Shown here: piece after piece, positions 30,515-39,374 of the stretch
How the letters are laid out: every line of letters begins with the position of its first letter
How positions within the stretch are numbered: position 1 is the first letter of the stretch
NCBI GenBank assembly: GCA_016191815.1
Contig: JACPVI010000080.1
Coordinates: forward strand, 62,001 to 126,000
Length of the DNA: 64,000 bases
Direction of reading: 5' to 3'
From: Myxococcales bacterium
Lineage (GTDB): Bacteria; Myxococcota; Myxococcia; Myxococcales; Myxococcaceae
Made by a program: the position numbers and the translations under genes
Notes under the pieces: generated by a model
What the model saw: the letters and a program-made list of their open reading frames with translations, nothing else
Told to the model about the DNA's origin: nothing
Databases searched by the model: none

Positions 30515-31452
30515 TGCGGCTCATCGGCCAATGCATTCTATTGGGGATCGCTCTCTGCGCTGGCCGCGCCGAGGCAGCGGCCTGCTGCCGTTCCGCCAGC
30601 ACCTTCGGGGTGGGGCGGCTGGCGATCTGGGAGCAGGCAGCGGTGATGGTCAACGCCACCGGCTCGGTGGGATTCGGCCGCTGGGACGCCAGTGGAACCT
30701 GGAGCTCCAGTTCGGCCGGCACCGTGGAGAACGAGTGGCGGGCCCAGGTCGCGGGCATCGGTATGCTTCACGAGAAGGTCCAGGTGTACGGCCGGGCCCC
30801 GCTGGTGATGAACCAGCGGGCCTACTACGGGCAGGCGGATTTCTTCGGCGGCTTGGGAGACGTGCTCCTCGGCGCGAGGGGGGAGCTACTGGCGATCGGC
30901 GAGTACACCGAGCTCCCGGGAGTCGCGCTCTCTTTGGGGCTCAACATCCCGACCGGGCGCGCCACCTTCGATGCCCGGCGCCCGATGGCCACCGACGTCA
31001 CCGGCCGCGGCTCCTGGGACATCCTGGTGGGCAGCACTTTCGACTGGGCCCAGGGCCAGTGGTACCTGCAGCTCGGCGGCGGGCTGGTGGTGCCGCTCCC
31101 GATGCGCAGGCCGGATACCGGGAGCGTCCAGCGTTACGGCCTTGGCCTGGAGGCCTTCGCCGCCGGCGGATGGGAGTTTGGGGAGAAGCTCATCCTCTCC
31201 ATGGTCGCGCGCGTGTCGAAGGCGAGCTGGATCCGCGACTGCGGGCCAAGCCCGACTTCGCCGCAGACGTGCTTCGTGGTGCCCGAGTCCGACACCTTCG
31301 GGGTGTACCTCGGTCCGACCATCGCCTGGAGGGTGACGCCTCACTGGACGGTGCAGGGGGCGCTGGAGGTCCCTCCTTTCGGGACCGGCTTCGGAGACAA
31401 CATCCCCGGGCAGCTGGCGATGAGCCTGGGGATCCGCCACGGTTTCTTCTAG
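30514..31452 (+). CDS. outer-membrane beta-barrel-like protein
   Basis: The 312-residue protein has a signal peptide (CILLGIALCAGRAEAA), many alternating amphipathic strands with aromatic ends, and a C-terminal GIRHGFF ending in Phe, typical of outer-membrane barrels. A CC pair follows the cleavage site. Segments such as LSLGLNIPTGRATFD and YLQLGGGLVVPLP resemble the transporter/MetA-pathway-like barrel group, but I cannot name the substrate. It is translationally coupled to the FixH-like lipoprotein and followed after nine bases by the redoxin lipoprotein. Confidence 0.78.
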   Translation: MRLIGQCILLGIALCAGRAEAAACCRSASTFGVGRLAIWEQAAVMVNATGSVGFGRWDASGTWSSSSAGTVENEWRAQVAGIGMLHEKVQVYGRAPLVMNQRAYYGQADFFGGLGDVLLGARGELLAIGEYTELPGVALSLGLNIPTGRATFDARRPMATDVTGRGSWDILVGSTFDWAQGQWYLQLGGGLVVPLPMRRPDTGSVQRYGLGLEAFAAGGWEFGEKLILSMVARVSKASWIRDCGPSPTSPQTCFVVPESDTFGVYLGPTIAWRVTPHWTVQGALEVPPFGTGFGDNIPGQLAMSLGIRHGFF

Positions 31453-31461
31453 GAGGTCGCC

Positions 31462-32115
31462 ATGCGCGCGCTCCCCGTCGTGTTGTCTATTCTGGGCTTG
31501 GGTTGCGCGGCGGGAAGGAGCACCACCATCGCCGGCTCTTCCTTGCCGCCGAACCACAAGCTGTATGACTTGCAAGGCAAACCGGTGGAGCTGGCCAGGC
31601 TGGTGGCCGACAAGGACGCCACCGTGCTCGTCTTCTGGGCTTCAGTCTGTCCTTGCGTGAAGCGTTACGATGGCCGGGTGGCGGCGCTGCCGGCGCATTA
31701 CCCGAAGGAGAAGGTCCAGGTGGTCGCGGTGTCGAGCAACGCGGACGACGACATGGAGGGACTGCGAAAGGAGGCCGCCGAGCGCAAGCTGACCGTGCCG
31801 CTGCTGGTCGACCTGGACGGCACGCTTGCCACCGCGCTCAAGGTGAGGAGCACTCCGAGCGTGGTAGTGCTGGACCGCGCCGGCTCGCTCAAGTTCAAGG
31901 GCTGGATAGACAACGAGCGGCTGCCGGGGGAGCCCGACCGTGAGCCGTACCTGGAGCGCGCCCTCGATGGCCTGTTGGCCGGGCGCAGCGATTTCTCATC
32001 GACCTCGCCGACCTACGGCTGCCAGATCACCAAGAGCGTCGACTTCGCTGCGCGGACGCTTGCGCCACCTCCGGATCCCCACGCGGAACACCGCGCGCCG
32101 GCGCCGTCGAACTAG
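31462..32115 (+). CDS. redoxin/TlpA-like lipoprotein with CPC motif
   Basis: The 217-residue protein has a lipobox (LGLGCAAG) and a thioredoxin-fold AhpC/TSA-type domain with VLVFWASVCPCVKRYDGRV, VVAVSSNADDD and STPSVVVLD (cis-Pro region). The active site is Cys-Pro-Cys rather than CxxC, seen in a subset of redoxin proteins. A partner CGQITK-like region (YGCQITKSVDF) near the C-terminus adds a third Cys. It is likely periplasmic and membrane-tethered, serving thiol or metal handling for the two preceding gene products. GGAGG precedes the ATG. Its stop TAG shares CTAG with the convergent peptidase stop. Confidence 0.83.
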   Translation: MRALPVVLSILGLGCAAGRSTTIAGSSLPPNHKLYDLQGKPVELARLVADKDATVLVFWASVCPCVKRYDGRVAALPAHYPKEKVQVVAVSSNADDDMEGLRKEAAERKLTVPLLVDLDGTLATALKVRSTPSVVVLDRAGSLKFKGWIDNERLPGEPDREPYLERALDGLLAGRSDFSSTSPTYGCQITKSVDFAARTLAPPPDPHAEHRAPAPSN

Positions 32116-34118
32116 CCCTCGTCCAGGTAGGCCCGGTAAGCCTCGAACGAGTAGTCGCGGCCGAGGAAGTCCCGCACCAGCTCGGCCGCCGGCTTCGAGC
32201 CGCCCGGCTGCAGCACCGTCTGGCGGTACCGGGTGGCGGTCGGGGCGTCCAGGTAGCCCTTCTCTTGGAACAGCGACTCCAGATCCTTGGCGATCGCCGT
32301 GGACCAGACGTAGGTGTAGTAGGCCGCCGAGTAGCCGTCGAGGTGCCCGAAGGCCGCCTGGAAGTAGGTGCCCTCGCGGTGCTCGTGCCGGAAGGGCGAG
32401 AGCTTCTCCTGGATCGCCGCCATGGAGGCGGTGGTGTCGAAGCCGGGCTCACGGCTGAAGTAGTCCAGCGCGACCGCGGCGAGGAACATCTGCCGCCTGG
32501 TCCACATCCCCTTGCCGAACTCCCTGGAGGCCCGAAGCTTCTCCACCATCTCGGCGGGGATCGGCTCGTCGGTCTTCTGGTGGCGCGCGAAGAGGGCGAG
32601 CACCTCCGGCTTGCTTGCCCACTGCTGGAGCAGCATCGAGGGGGTCTCCACGAAGTCCCACTCCCGCACCACGGTGAGGCCGTGCCAGCCCTGCCGCCCG
32701 CAGAAGACGAAGTGCAAGAGGTGGCCGAACTCGTGGAAGAAGGTCTCTACCTCTTCGTGGGTCATCAGCTCGCCCGGGCGGGGGAAGTTGCACACCAGCG
32801 CTCCTTCCGGTTGGCGCTTGGCGCGCTGCCCCACCACCACGTCGAACTGGGCCGCGTGCTTGTACTTGTCCTCCCGAGGGTGCATGTCGAGGTAGATGCG
32901 CCCGAGCACCGCGTCGCCCTCGAGCACGTCGTAGGCCTCGACCTCCGGGTGCCACAGCTTCGCGTCGGCGACCCGGCGGAAGCTGATGCCGAACATGCGG
33001 GAGGTCACGTCCATCACTCCCTGCTTGACGCGCGAGTACTCCAGCCACGGGCGGATGGCCTGCGAGTCGAAACCGAAGCGCTCGGCCCTGAGCCGGTCCT
33101 GGTAGAAGTCGACGTCCCACGGCTCCAGGGTGGTGGCGGTGGGCTCGTCCTTGCGCTTGCGGGCGAGCAGCTCGTCGTGCTCCCGCACGGCTCGGGACTC
33201 CGACAACCTCGTCACCTTGTCGATGAAGTCGGCGGCCGCCTGCTGGGAGCCGGTCATCTTCGTCTCCATCACGTAGGCCGCCCAGGTGGTGTAGCCGAGC
33301 AGGCCCGCCAGCTCGTGCCGCTTGGCGATGAGGTGCGAGAGCGCTTCCAGGTTTTTCGGGTAGGCGCGCAGGCGGTAGGTGCGCCAGTACCGCTCCCGCG
33401 CCGCGGCGCTCTTGGCGTAGGTCATGAAGGGGAAGTAGTCGGGGTAGTTGGTGGTGAGCGTCACCTTGCCGGTAGGGCCCGGGGCGTGGGCCTTGAGGTA
33501 GTCCTCCGGGAGGCCATCCAGCTCCTCCGGCTCCAGCTCGACGGTGCGGACGTCGGAGGCGATGTTCTTCATGAACTCCTGCCCGAGCTTTACCAGCTCC
33601 TCATTGAGGGCCCTCACCTTCGCGCGGGTGGCTTCGTCGCGGTCCACCCCGGCGCGGCGGAAGTCGAGGAGCGTCCGCTCCATCCAGTAGCGGGTTTCGG
33701 CGTCGTACCGAGACAGGTCCACCGTCGCGAGCGCGTCGTACACCGGGCGGTCCTGGGAGATCTCCACGTTCGCGGCCTCGACCTTCTGCTCGCAGTCCCG
33801 CGCCGCGTCGCGCATCCGGGCGTCCGGGTGCACCTCGCGCGTGAGGCTGGAACGGACGCCCGCGTTGCCGAGCGCCGCGGTGGCCTCGTCGTAGGCCTTG
33901 AGCACGGAGAGCCCATGCTGCTTTGGGTCGATCCGCTTGAGCGAGGCGATCTGGGCGCGCGCGGTGTCGAGGGCGCTGGCGCAGGCGGCGGCGAAGGCCT
34001 CGGGACCGGAGACGAGCAGCCGGGCGCCGTCAGGAGCGGGAAGCGAGCCGCCCTCCTGGTCGGCCCGGCGCACGCAGGCGGCAAGACAGAGGAGGAAAGT
34101 GAAGGCGATGGTTCGCAC
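32112..34118 (-). CDS. M3-family metallopeptidase lipoprotein (oligopeptidase-like)
   Basis: The 668-residue protein has a lipoprotein signal (TFLLCLAAC) and the zinc motif HEFGH at about residues 462-466 inside FFHEFGHLLHFVFCGRQ, with the downstream helix typical of M3 thimet/Dcp-type oligopeptidases. These cleave short peptides. A lipid-anchored version would act in the periplasm or on the outer membrane, perhaps in peptide scavenging. The start GTG at 34118 was chosen because GGAG sits seven bases upstream and it gives an immediate signal peptide; an ATG ten codons earlier is less likely. Confidence 0.9.
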   Translation of the reverse strand: MRTIAFTFLLCLAACVRRADQEGGSLPAPDGARLLVSGPEAFAAACASALDTARAQIASLKRIDPKQHGLSVLKAYDEATAALGNAGVRSSLTREVHPDARMRDAARDCEQKVEAANVEISQDRPVYDALATVDLSRYDAETRYWMERTLLDFRRAGVDRDEATRAKVRALNEELVKLGQEFMKNIASDVRTVELEPEELDGLPEDYLKAHAPGPTGKVTLTTNYPDYFPFMTYAKSAAARERYWRTYRLRAYPKNLEALSHLIAKRHELAGLLGYTTWAAYVMETKMTGSQQAAADFIDKVTRLSESRAVREHDELLARKRKDEPTATTLEPWDVDFYQDRLRAERFGFDSQAIRPWLEYSRVKQGVMDVTSRMFGISFRRVADAKLWHPEVEAYDVLEGDAVLGRIYLDMHPREDKYKHAAQFDVVVGQRAKRQPEGALVCNFPRPGELMTHEEVETFFHEFGHLLHFVFCGRQGWHGLTVVREWDFVETPSMLLQQWASKPEVLALFARHQKTDEPIPAEMVEKLRASREFGKGMWTRRQMFLAAVALDYFSREPGFDTTASMAAIQEKLSPFRHEHREGTYFQAAFGHLDGYSAAYYTYVWSTAIAKDLESLFQEKGYLDAPTATRYRQTVLQPGGSKPAAELVRDFLGRDYSFEAYRAYLDEG

Positions 34119-34201
34119 GTTGGCACTCCGGTGGAGAAGGGAGCGCACTGTAGCGGCGGCCGCCGCGAGGCGCAGCAGTCACGAGATGCCTCGCGCCCTG
34201 C

Positions 34202-35338
34202 TCATGGCGGGGCGATGCCCGAGTAGATGGCCAGGTGGTCGGACCCCGAGGTGTTCACCGACTTCCCGGGGACCGAGGTAGTGCCTCGATAGAAGATCCA
34301 GTCCAGCCGCTGGGGAAAGATGCCGAGGCCGAGCTGGGTGTACCCGTTGAAGCCGGCGGTCCCGTCGAGCCAGCCGGCGGCGAGGAAGTCCTCGACGAGC
34401 TGCTCGGCGGCTGGCGCGGTGGTGCAGTCGGCGACCGCGGGGTTGCACTCGAAGGTGTTGAGATCCCCGCCGACGACTTGGTGAGCGGGCCGGCCGGGCG
34501 CCGCGGCATCCGCGCGGATCTCCGCCGCCTGCTTGGCCCGAGCGGCCTGTCCTCCCCGAGTGCAGAGATGGCTGGAGTACACGCGCAGGCGCTTGCCGCG
34601 GATCAGCAGGTCCGCCCCGAGGGTAATCCGGCCGCCGTAGCGCTGGTCGTCCTTCCACCAGTCGATCGCCGGCGTGTGCCGGATCTGCGTGGCGTTGCCG
34701 ATGGGGTACTTGGAGAGGATCACCACCCCGTGCTCTCCCAGCTCGGAGGGCTTGTTCCTCAGGTCCCACTCCACCGCGAAGGCGTAGTCCATCCGCATCG
34801 CCTGGGCGATCGCCCGGGCCATATCGACGTTGTCCGGGTTGGAGGTGAGACTTTGGCGAGCCACCTCGCTCATCAGGAGCACATCGGCGTCCTTGATCTC
34901 CGCGCGGGTGGTGAGCTGGCTCAGGACCTGCGCGTGGTCCTTGCCGTACTGCACGTTCCAGGCGACGACCTTGAGGAGCGAGGGCGCCGCCGCCGGGTCC
35001 CGGTCGCTGAACCGGTCGCCGCCGACGCGGCAGTCGAGGTAGGCCGCCTCCAGTCCACCGTCTGGCACCCATCCGGGCGGGATGTCGCACAATGGCCCCT
35101 GAGGCGCGTAGACGGGGACTTGGGCGAAGTCCGCGGGGCCGGCATCCGCACCGCTGTCCGGCGCATTCTGCACGCCCGAGTCGAGGTCGCCAGCATCTGC
35201 CATCGTTCCGCCGTCTGCGCCGGCACCGCTCCCGCTGTCCGAGCACCCCTCGCACCAGGCGCCATCCGGAGGATCGGTGGGCGCGGGCCGGCCGCAGGCC
35301 ACCAGGCAGATGATCGCCGCCGCGACTTTCCCCCGCAT
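34202..35338 (-). CDS. endonuclease/exonuclease/phosphatase-family lipoprotein
   Basis: The 378-residue protein has a lipobox (ICLVACG), a low-complexity linker full of DAG/DGG/DSG triplets (about 30-70), then an EEP domain. The domain shows LKVVAWNVQYG, the metal-binding Glu in LLMSEV, VVGGDLNTFECN, LDWIFYRG and the terminal SGSDHLAIYSGI. This is the DNase I/sphingomyelinase-like catalytic layout, so it is a surface-exposed nuclease or phosphodiesterase. ATG at 35338 begins the signal peptide. The 221 bp upstream (35339-35559) contain its promoter but no element I can identify. Confidence 0.88.
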   Translation of the reverse strand: MRGKVAAAIICLVACGRPAPTDPPDGAWCEGCSDSGSGAGADGGTMADAGDLDSGVQNAPDSGADAGPADFAQVPVYAPQGPLCDIPPGWVPDGGLEAAYLDCRVGGDRFSDRDPAAAPSLLKVVAWNVQYGKDHAQVLSQLTTRAEIKDADVLLMSEVARQSLTSNPDNVDMARAIAQAMRMDYAFAVEWDLRNKPSELGEHGVVILSKYPIGNATQIRHTPAIDWWKDDQRYGGRITLGADLLIRGKRLRVYSSHLCTRGGQAARAKQAAEIRADAAAPGRPAHQVVGGDLNTFECNPAVADCTTAPAAEQLVEDFLAAGWLDGTAGFNGYTQLGLGIFPQRLDWIFYRGTTSVPGKSVNTSGSDHLAIYSGIAPP

Positions 35339-35559
35339 GGCGGCGCACCCTGCTCCAATCCCGCTCGACGCGTCAACTCGCCGCGCTCTGCACACGCAGT
35401 TTCCGGCCCTCCAGCCTGTTTCGGTGACGGCCAGAAGGAGAGCGCCGGCAGACTCTGGGCCTCTCCGCGGCGGTGATCGATCCGCGCTCGACGGGCCTGG
35501 GGGAGCGAGATTCCGCACGTGAGGAATCGAACTCGGCTTCGGCGCTGCCCCACGCCCCT

Positions 35560-35961
35560 TCAGGGCAGCAACGACTCCTGTTCGAGCCCCGACCAAGGGG
35601 CGATCCGGGTGAAGTCGGAGTCGGCGTGCAGGAGCGACGCAACCGCCTCTAGAGCGTGTGCCGCGACCAGCGCGTCCGGCGCCGGAAGAGTCTGGCCCCG
35701 CGAGCGGGCCTCGGATGCGAGGCGCTGCGCGCGCTCCCAGGTCTCGCGGGAGCACTCGAGCTGCGCCAAGACCGACAAACGCGCCCGCAAGGCTTGAGGG
35801 TCCTCGCCTCGGGCGCGCCCGGCGAGAAGCTCCAGGACCACGATCGGGCAGATCGCCGCTTCACCCGAGGTAATCACCTCGATCAGCCGTTCCTTCGCAC
35901 GGGAGTCCTTCCTCTGCAGCGCGAGCACCCAGGCCGAGGTGTCAACCAGCATCAGTCGCAC
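35560..35961 (-). CDS. vapC: PIN-domain VapC-type toxin
   Basis: The 133-residue protein begins with the PIN strand MLVDTSAWVLAL (Asp7), has the conserved Glu in IVVLELLAGRARGED, the Asp in PAPDALVAAHALE and a terminal SDFTRIAPW. It is a full-length VapC RNase toxin. Start GTG at 35961 or ATG at 35952; the 20-base overlap with the antitoxin gene suggests coupled translation. It probably cleaves initiator tRNA or rRNA like other VapC proteins. Confidence 0.88.
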   Translation of the reverse strand: MRLMLVDTSAWVLALQRKDSRAKERLIEVITSGEAAICPIVVLELLAGRARGEDPQALRARLSVLAQLECSRETWERAQRLASEARSRGQTLPAPDALVAAHALEAVASLLHADSDFTRIAPWSGLEQESLLP

Positions 35962-36160
35962 GTGGCCGCCTCAGCCTGCGCAGGCCCTGCGGAGTCAGCC
36001 CGAGCTTGCCGCCCCGCACCCACTCGATCAGCTCGCGCCGCCGCTGCTCGCGCACCAGCGCCGCCAACCCGAGATTCACCACCTCGCTCGGTGACTTGAC
36101 TCCCACGACGTCGCGGGCATCCTCGAGCAAGCGCTCATCGATGTTGACCGTCGTCCTCAT
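35942..36160 (-). CDS. vapB: VapB-type ribbon-helix-helix antitoxin
   Basis: The 72-residue protein starts MRTTVNIDERLLEDARDVVG with the ribbon-helix-helix pattern of the VapB/DUF2191 family (one strand, two helices, then SPSEVVNLGLAALVREQRRR). The basic C-terminal half would bind the toxin. ATG at 36160 is immediately downstream of a perfect inverted repeat likely to be its operator. It is expected to repress vapBC transcription with the toxin as co-repressor. Confidence 0.88.
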   Translation of the reverse strand: MRTTVNIDERLLEDARDVVGVKSPSEVVNLGLAALVREQRRRELIEWVRGGKLGLTPQGLRRLRRPRATDAG

Positions 36161-36163
36161 CGA

Positions 36164-36204
36164 GCATCACCTTCGCGCATCAATCTAGCCCTGAGTTGAT
36201 GCGC
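36164..36204. promoter_or_regulatory. candidate VapB operator
   Basis: GCGCATCAA at 36175-36183 and its exact reverse complement TTGATGCGC at 36196-36204 form a perfect 9-bp inverted repeat with a 12-base centre. A further GCATCA half-site lies at 36164-36169, just before the vapB start. The layout fits binding of ribbon-helix-helix dimers. The rest of the gap to 36236 looks featureless. Confidence 0.5.
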
Positions 36205-36236
36205 CGGCAATCGCCTCGCCTGCCAGGCAGCGCGCC

Positions 36237-39200
36237 TCAGCGCTTGACCGTCCCCAGCTCCACGTAGGCCTGGTTGACCATCACCACGTAGGGGCGCTCT
36301 TCGAACCGGAGGCCCCCCTGCCCGTCGTGCTCGATGATCTGCACCTTGCCCATGCCGTACCCCATCGGCCCGATCGAGTAGTAGTGCGCGGCGAGGCGGT
36401 AAGGGTAGGCGCGCTTGCCCGGCGGCAGCCGGATGGTGAAGCACTCGGGCCCGTAGCCCGTGGTCACGTCGGCGTAGAGCTCCCCGCCGCTCTTGAGCGA
36501 AGGCTGGCTGTAGTAGGCGTGCCCTCCGCGGGAGTCGGCGATGTGGAAGTCGACGTCGTTGGCGTCGGTCTCCCAGTTGAGCACGAACCGGAGCGAAGGG
36601 GCTTCCTCCGCGGTGCCGCCCGCCTTGGAGAGCCGCGAGAGGATCTCCGCCCGGCGACCCGGCTCCGCCTTGATCCACGCCGCGGCGGCGAGCCCGAGAT
36701 CCTCGCGGAGGATCCGGTCCACCCCCGCGAAGCGCCCGGATGGATATCGCTGCGCGAGGCCGCGCTCGAGCACTTCGAAGGCCCTCCTAGGCTCTCCCTG
36801 CTTGAGCAGCGCAAAGGCGAACAGCCGGTGGCTCGCGGGGTGATCCGCCCTCTGCTCGGCGGCCTTGGCGAACGAGTCCACGGCCAGCGCGAGCGCCTCC
36901 CTGGCGCTGATTCTCTCGAGGCGGACGCCGGCGAACCTGCGCATGTCTGCGCGCGAGGGGAAGAGATCGATGATCGAGCCGTAAGCCCGCGCCGCGCGTG
37001 CCTCGTCCCCCGACGCCTCCAGCGCCTCGCCGAGCGCCACCAGCGCCATCACGTCGCCCTGTTCCTCCTCGTGCCACCCGGCAGCCAAGGAGAGCGCCTT
37101 GGCCTTTTCCTTCGAGGCGAGGGCCTTCATCACCTGCTTGTACTTCCCGACGTAGGGATCGGCGCCGCGCGGCCATGGCTCGGAGGCCCCAGCGGCATCC
37201 GCCTCGCGCTCGGCGCGGCGCGAGTCCTCGCCGCGGATGATCTGGATCGCCGCCCGCCGCCGCTCCTGGAGCAGCGGAGCGGGCTCGGCAGGTGGGGCTG
37301 CCGGCGCCGAGTCCCTTGCCACGGTGCTCGGCTCCGGTCTGGACTCGGGGGCGGCCTCCGCCGCCGGTGGAGGCGCGGCGTCCTCCTTCGCCTCGGCCTT
37401 CCCCGTCTCCACAGACTCCTCGGACGCGGCGGGCGCGCCGTCTTCATCGTCGCCGTTTCGCGGCCCGGCCATCTTCTTCGCGAGCGCCGGCTTGGGAAGC
37501 GGCGGGGGCTTCTCGACCACCGGAGGCGGCCGGTCGCTGGCGCGCTTGAGGATGGCGATCTTCCCCGCCTCCACGGTGAGGATGTCGGCGAGCGCCCGGC
37601 GGTCGATCTGGAAACGCTGGTAGTCGGCCTCGGTCTCCAGCACCAGGAGCGCGGTGAAGGGAGAGAGCACGCGGTGCTGCACCGAGAGCGCCACGATCTG
37701 TTCCTTGAGCTTGGCGCGCTCGCCCGGGCCGTCAGCCAGCCGCTCGTGCTGCTCCAGCAAGGAGGCGATCCGGGCCTGGGCCCAGGCGCGCGCGAGCAGC
37801 GGCCGCTCCACCGACGCAAACGCCCGGTCCCCGGAGATCATCGCCGCGCCCACCGAGAGCTTCACCGGCGCTCCCGGTGGCAGGGTGGCGTAGATCAGCG
37901 CCTCGTCCCCGGCCTGGATTCCGTCCAGGGACTTGGGCCACACCCAGCCCGCGCCGGGGAGTGCCACCTCCAGCCTCGAGCGCGTCGCGGCGGTCAACTT
38001 CCGGGCGATGGCCGCAGCCTCCAGTCCGCCGTCGATGACCGCGCCGTCGCGCTCCAGCCCTGCGGTGGCCAGCCGCTGGAGCGCCGCCTCGTCGCGGATC
38101 CCGCCCACTGCGATGGTGTCCAGCCTCCTCGCGCCGGCCGGCTTGAGCTTGAGCGCCAGGGAGATCAGCTCCTGGCCGCCAATGGCGCCCGCGGTGGCCA
38201 CTCCGTCGCTCACCAACAGCAGCCGGGCGCGTGGCTTGGCCTTGAGCTGCCCCTCGGCCCAGCGGAGCGCCTGCTCGAGGCTGGAAGCGCCGAGCGCACC
38301 GTGAGCGCGCAGCTTCTTCGCCTCCCCGTCCCCGAACCCGGCGATGGTCCCCTCGTACACCACGCTCACTCCCTGGTCGAAGCTCGCCACCGTGAGCGGC
38401 GCGGCGGGCTCGGACTTGGCGAGCTCCCTGAGGAGCTTCTGGACCAGGGCCACCTGTTGTTGGAACCCGAGCGCTCGGGATCCGCTCGAGTCGACCAGCA
38501 TCAGGAGCGAGCCCACCGGCTCGGGTTCCGTCTTCTCGATCGGCCGCACCCTCGCCACCAGCATGTCGCCCGAGCGCAGGCCCATGCGGCCCGCCCTGGG
38601 AGGGGTGACACTGAAGTCCGAAGGCGGGACGAAGCGCGACTTCTTGAGGCTCGCCTCGGGGAGGTCGAGCCCGGACACCGCCACGTCCAGCTCGCCGATC
38701 TCTGGCAGCCCCCGAAGCGGGACCAGGTACGCCGAAGAGGAGTTGGGAAGCTCGTGCGAGTAGGAGACGATCAGCTCCTTGTGCGCGCGGGGGGGAATGG
38801 GGAACACCCGGGCGGTGAACTCGTTGGCGGCGCCCTGCTCCAGGAGCGCCGGGTCCTGCCTGCGGTGCAGGAAGTCCTCGTAGGCGCGGCGGGCGGCCTG
38901 GCGCTCCACGACTTCGCCCTCCTGCCAGTGCTCGCCGAGCCTCATCGCGAAGCGGCTGATCGCCGCGCCCGGCGGCAGGGTGATGCGGAACTGCCCTTCG
39001 ATTTGGCGGGCCTCGGGGTTCTCGAAGGTGAGCCGCAGCTCGGTGAAGGCGAGCGGGTCCTGCACCACGCCCCGGGCGACCAGGCGCACCAGCTTGAGGC
39101 CGGTGCCGTCGGAGGCGGTGAGGCTGATCGGGGCCTCGGAAGCCTGCGCGCGCGGCGCGAGCGCGAGCAGCGCGAGGACGGTTGCGAGCCGGTATTGCAT
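36237..39200 (-). CDS. exported VIT-VWA-DUF2135 protein
   Basis: The 987-residue protein has a signal peptide (ATVLALLALAPRAQA) and a VIT-like domain (about 20-150; EGQFRITLPPGAAISRFAM, RRAYEDFLHRRQDPALLEQ). A VWA domain follows with a MIDAS DSSGS at about 237-241 in LLMLVDSSGSR, then a Pro/Ala/Glu-rich linker (about 570-690), a TPR-like helical stretch and a C-terminal DUF2135 (RFVLNWETDANDVDFHIAD to the end). It is likely a large surface or periplasmic adhesive or assembly protein. ATG at 39200 is preceded by AGGAGG. Its substrate is unknown; there is no partner gene in the same transcription unit. Confidence 0.85.
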   Translation of the reverse strand: MQYRLATVLALLALAPRAQASEAPISLTASDGTGLKLVRLVARGVVQDPLAFTELRLTFENPEARQIEGQFRITLPPGAAISRFAMRLGEHWQEGEVVERQAARRAYEDFLHRRQDPALLEQGAANEFTARVFPIPPRAHKELIVSYSHELPNSSSAYLVPLRGLPEIGELDVAVSGLDLPEASLKKSRFVPPSDFSVTPPRAGRMGLRSGDMLVARVRPIEKTEPEPVGSLLMLVDSSGSRALGFQQQVALVQKLLRELAKSEPAAPLTVASFDQGVSVVYEGTIAGFGDGEAKKLRAHGALGASSLEQALRWAEGQLKAKPRARLLLVSDGVATAGAIGGQELISLALKLKPAGARRLDTIAVGGIRDEAALQRLATAGLERDGAVIDGGLEAAAIARKLTAATRSRLEVALPGAGWVWPKSLDGIQAGDEALIYATLPPGAPVKLSVGAAMISGDRAFASVERPLLARAWAQARIASLLEQHERLADGPGERAKLKEQIVALSVQHRVLSPFTALLVLETEADYQRFQIDRRALADILTVEAGKIAILKRASDRPPPVVEKPPPLPKPALAKKMAGPRNGDDEDGAPAASEESVETGKAEAKEDAAPPPAAEAAPESRPEPSTVARDSAPAAPPAEPAPLLQERRRAAIQIIRGEDSRRAEREADAAGASEPWPRGADPYVGKYKQVMKALASKEKAKALSLAAGWHEEEQGDVMALVALGEALEASGDEARAARAYGSIIDLFPSRADMRRFAGVRLERISAREALALAVDSFAKAAEQRADHPASHRLFAFALLKQGEPRRAFEVLERGLAQRYPSGRFAGVDRILREDLGLAAAAWIKAEPGRRAEILSRLSKAGGTAEEAPSLRFVLNWETDANDVDFHIADSRGGHAYYSQPSLKSGGELYADVTTGYGPECFTIRLPPGKRAYPYRLAAHYYSIGPMGYGMGKVQIIEHDGQGGLRFEERPYVVMVNQAYVELGTVKR

Positions 39201-39374
39201 GGAGGCCTCCTGGCGACCGCGCAGTGAACGCATGGCGGCTCGGAAACGGTCCGTCGCCGCGGTGATGAGGCGGCGCATCCTAGCGCGGCGCGGGCGAGAG
39301 GCCGGCGGCAATCTGGGCGCCGAGCTATGCTCCTCGCCCGGCGGCGCTCTTTGCCGCCCGCCTCGGAGGTGTTC

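Noticed and set aside
35480-35560. tRNA-like sequence (T-loop-like GTTCGATTCC on the minus strand)
   Set aside because: The surrounding stems do not form a cloverleaf; only three base pairs flank the loop.
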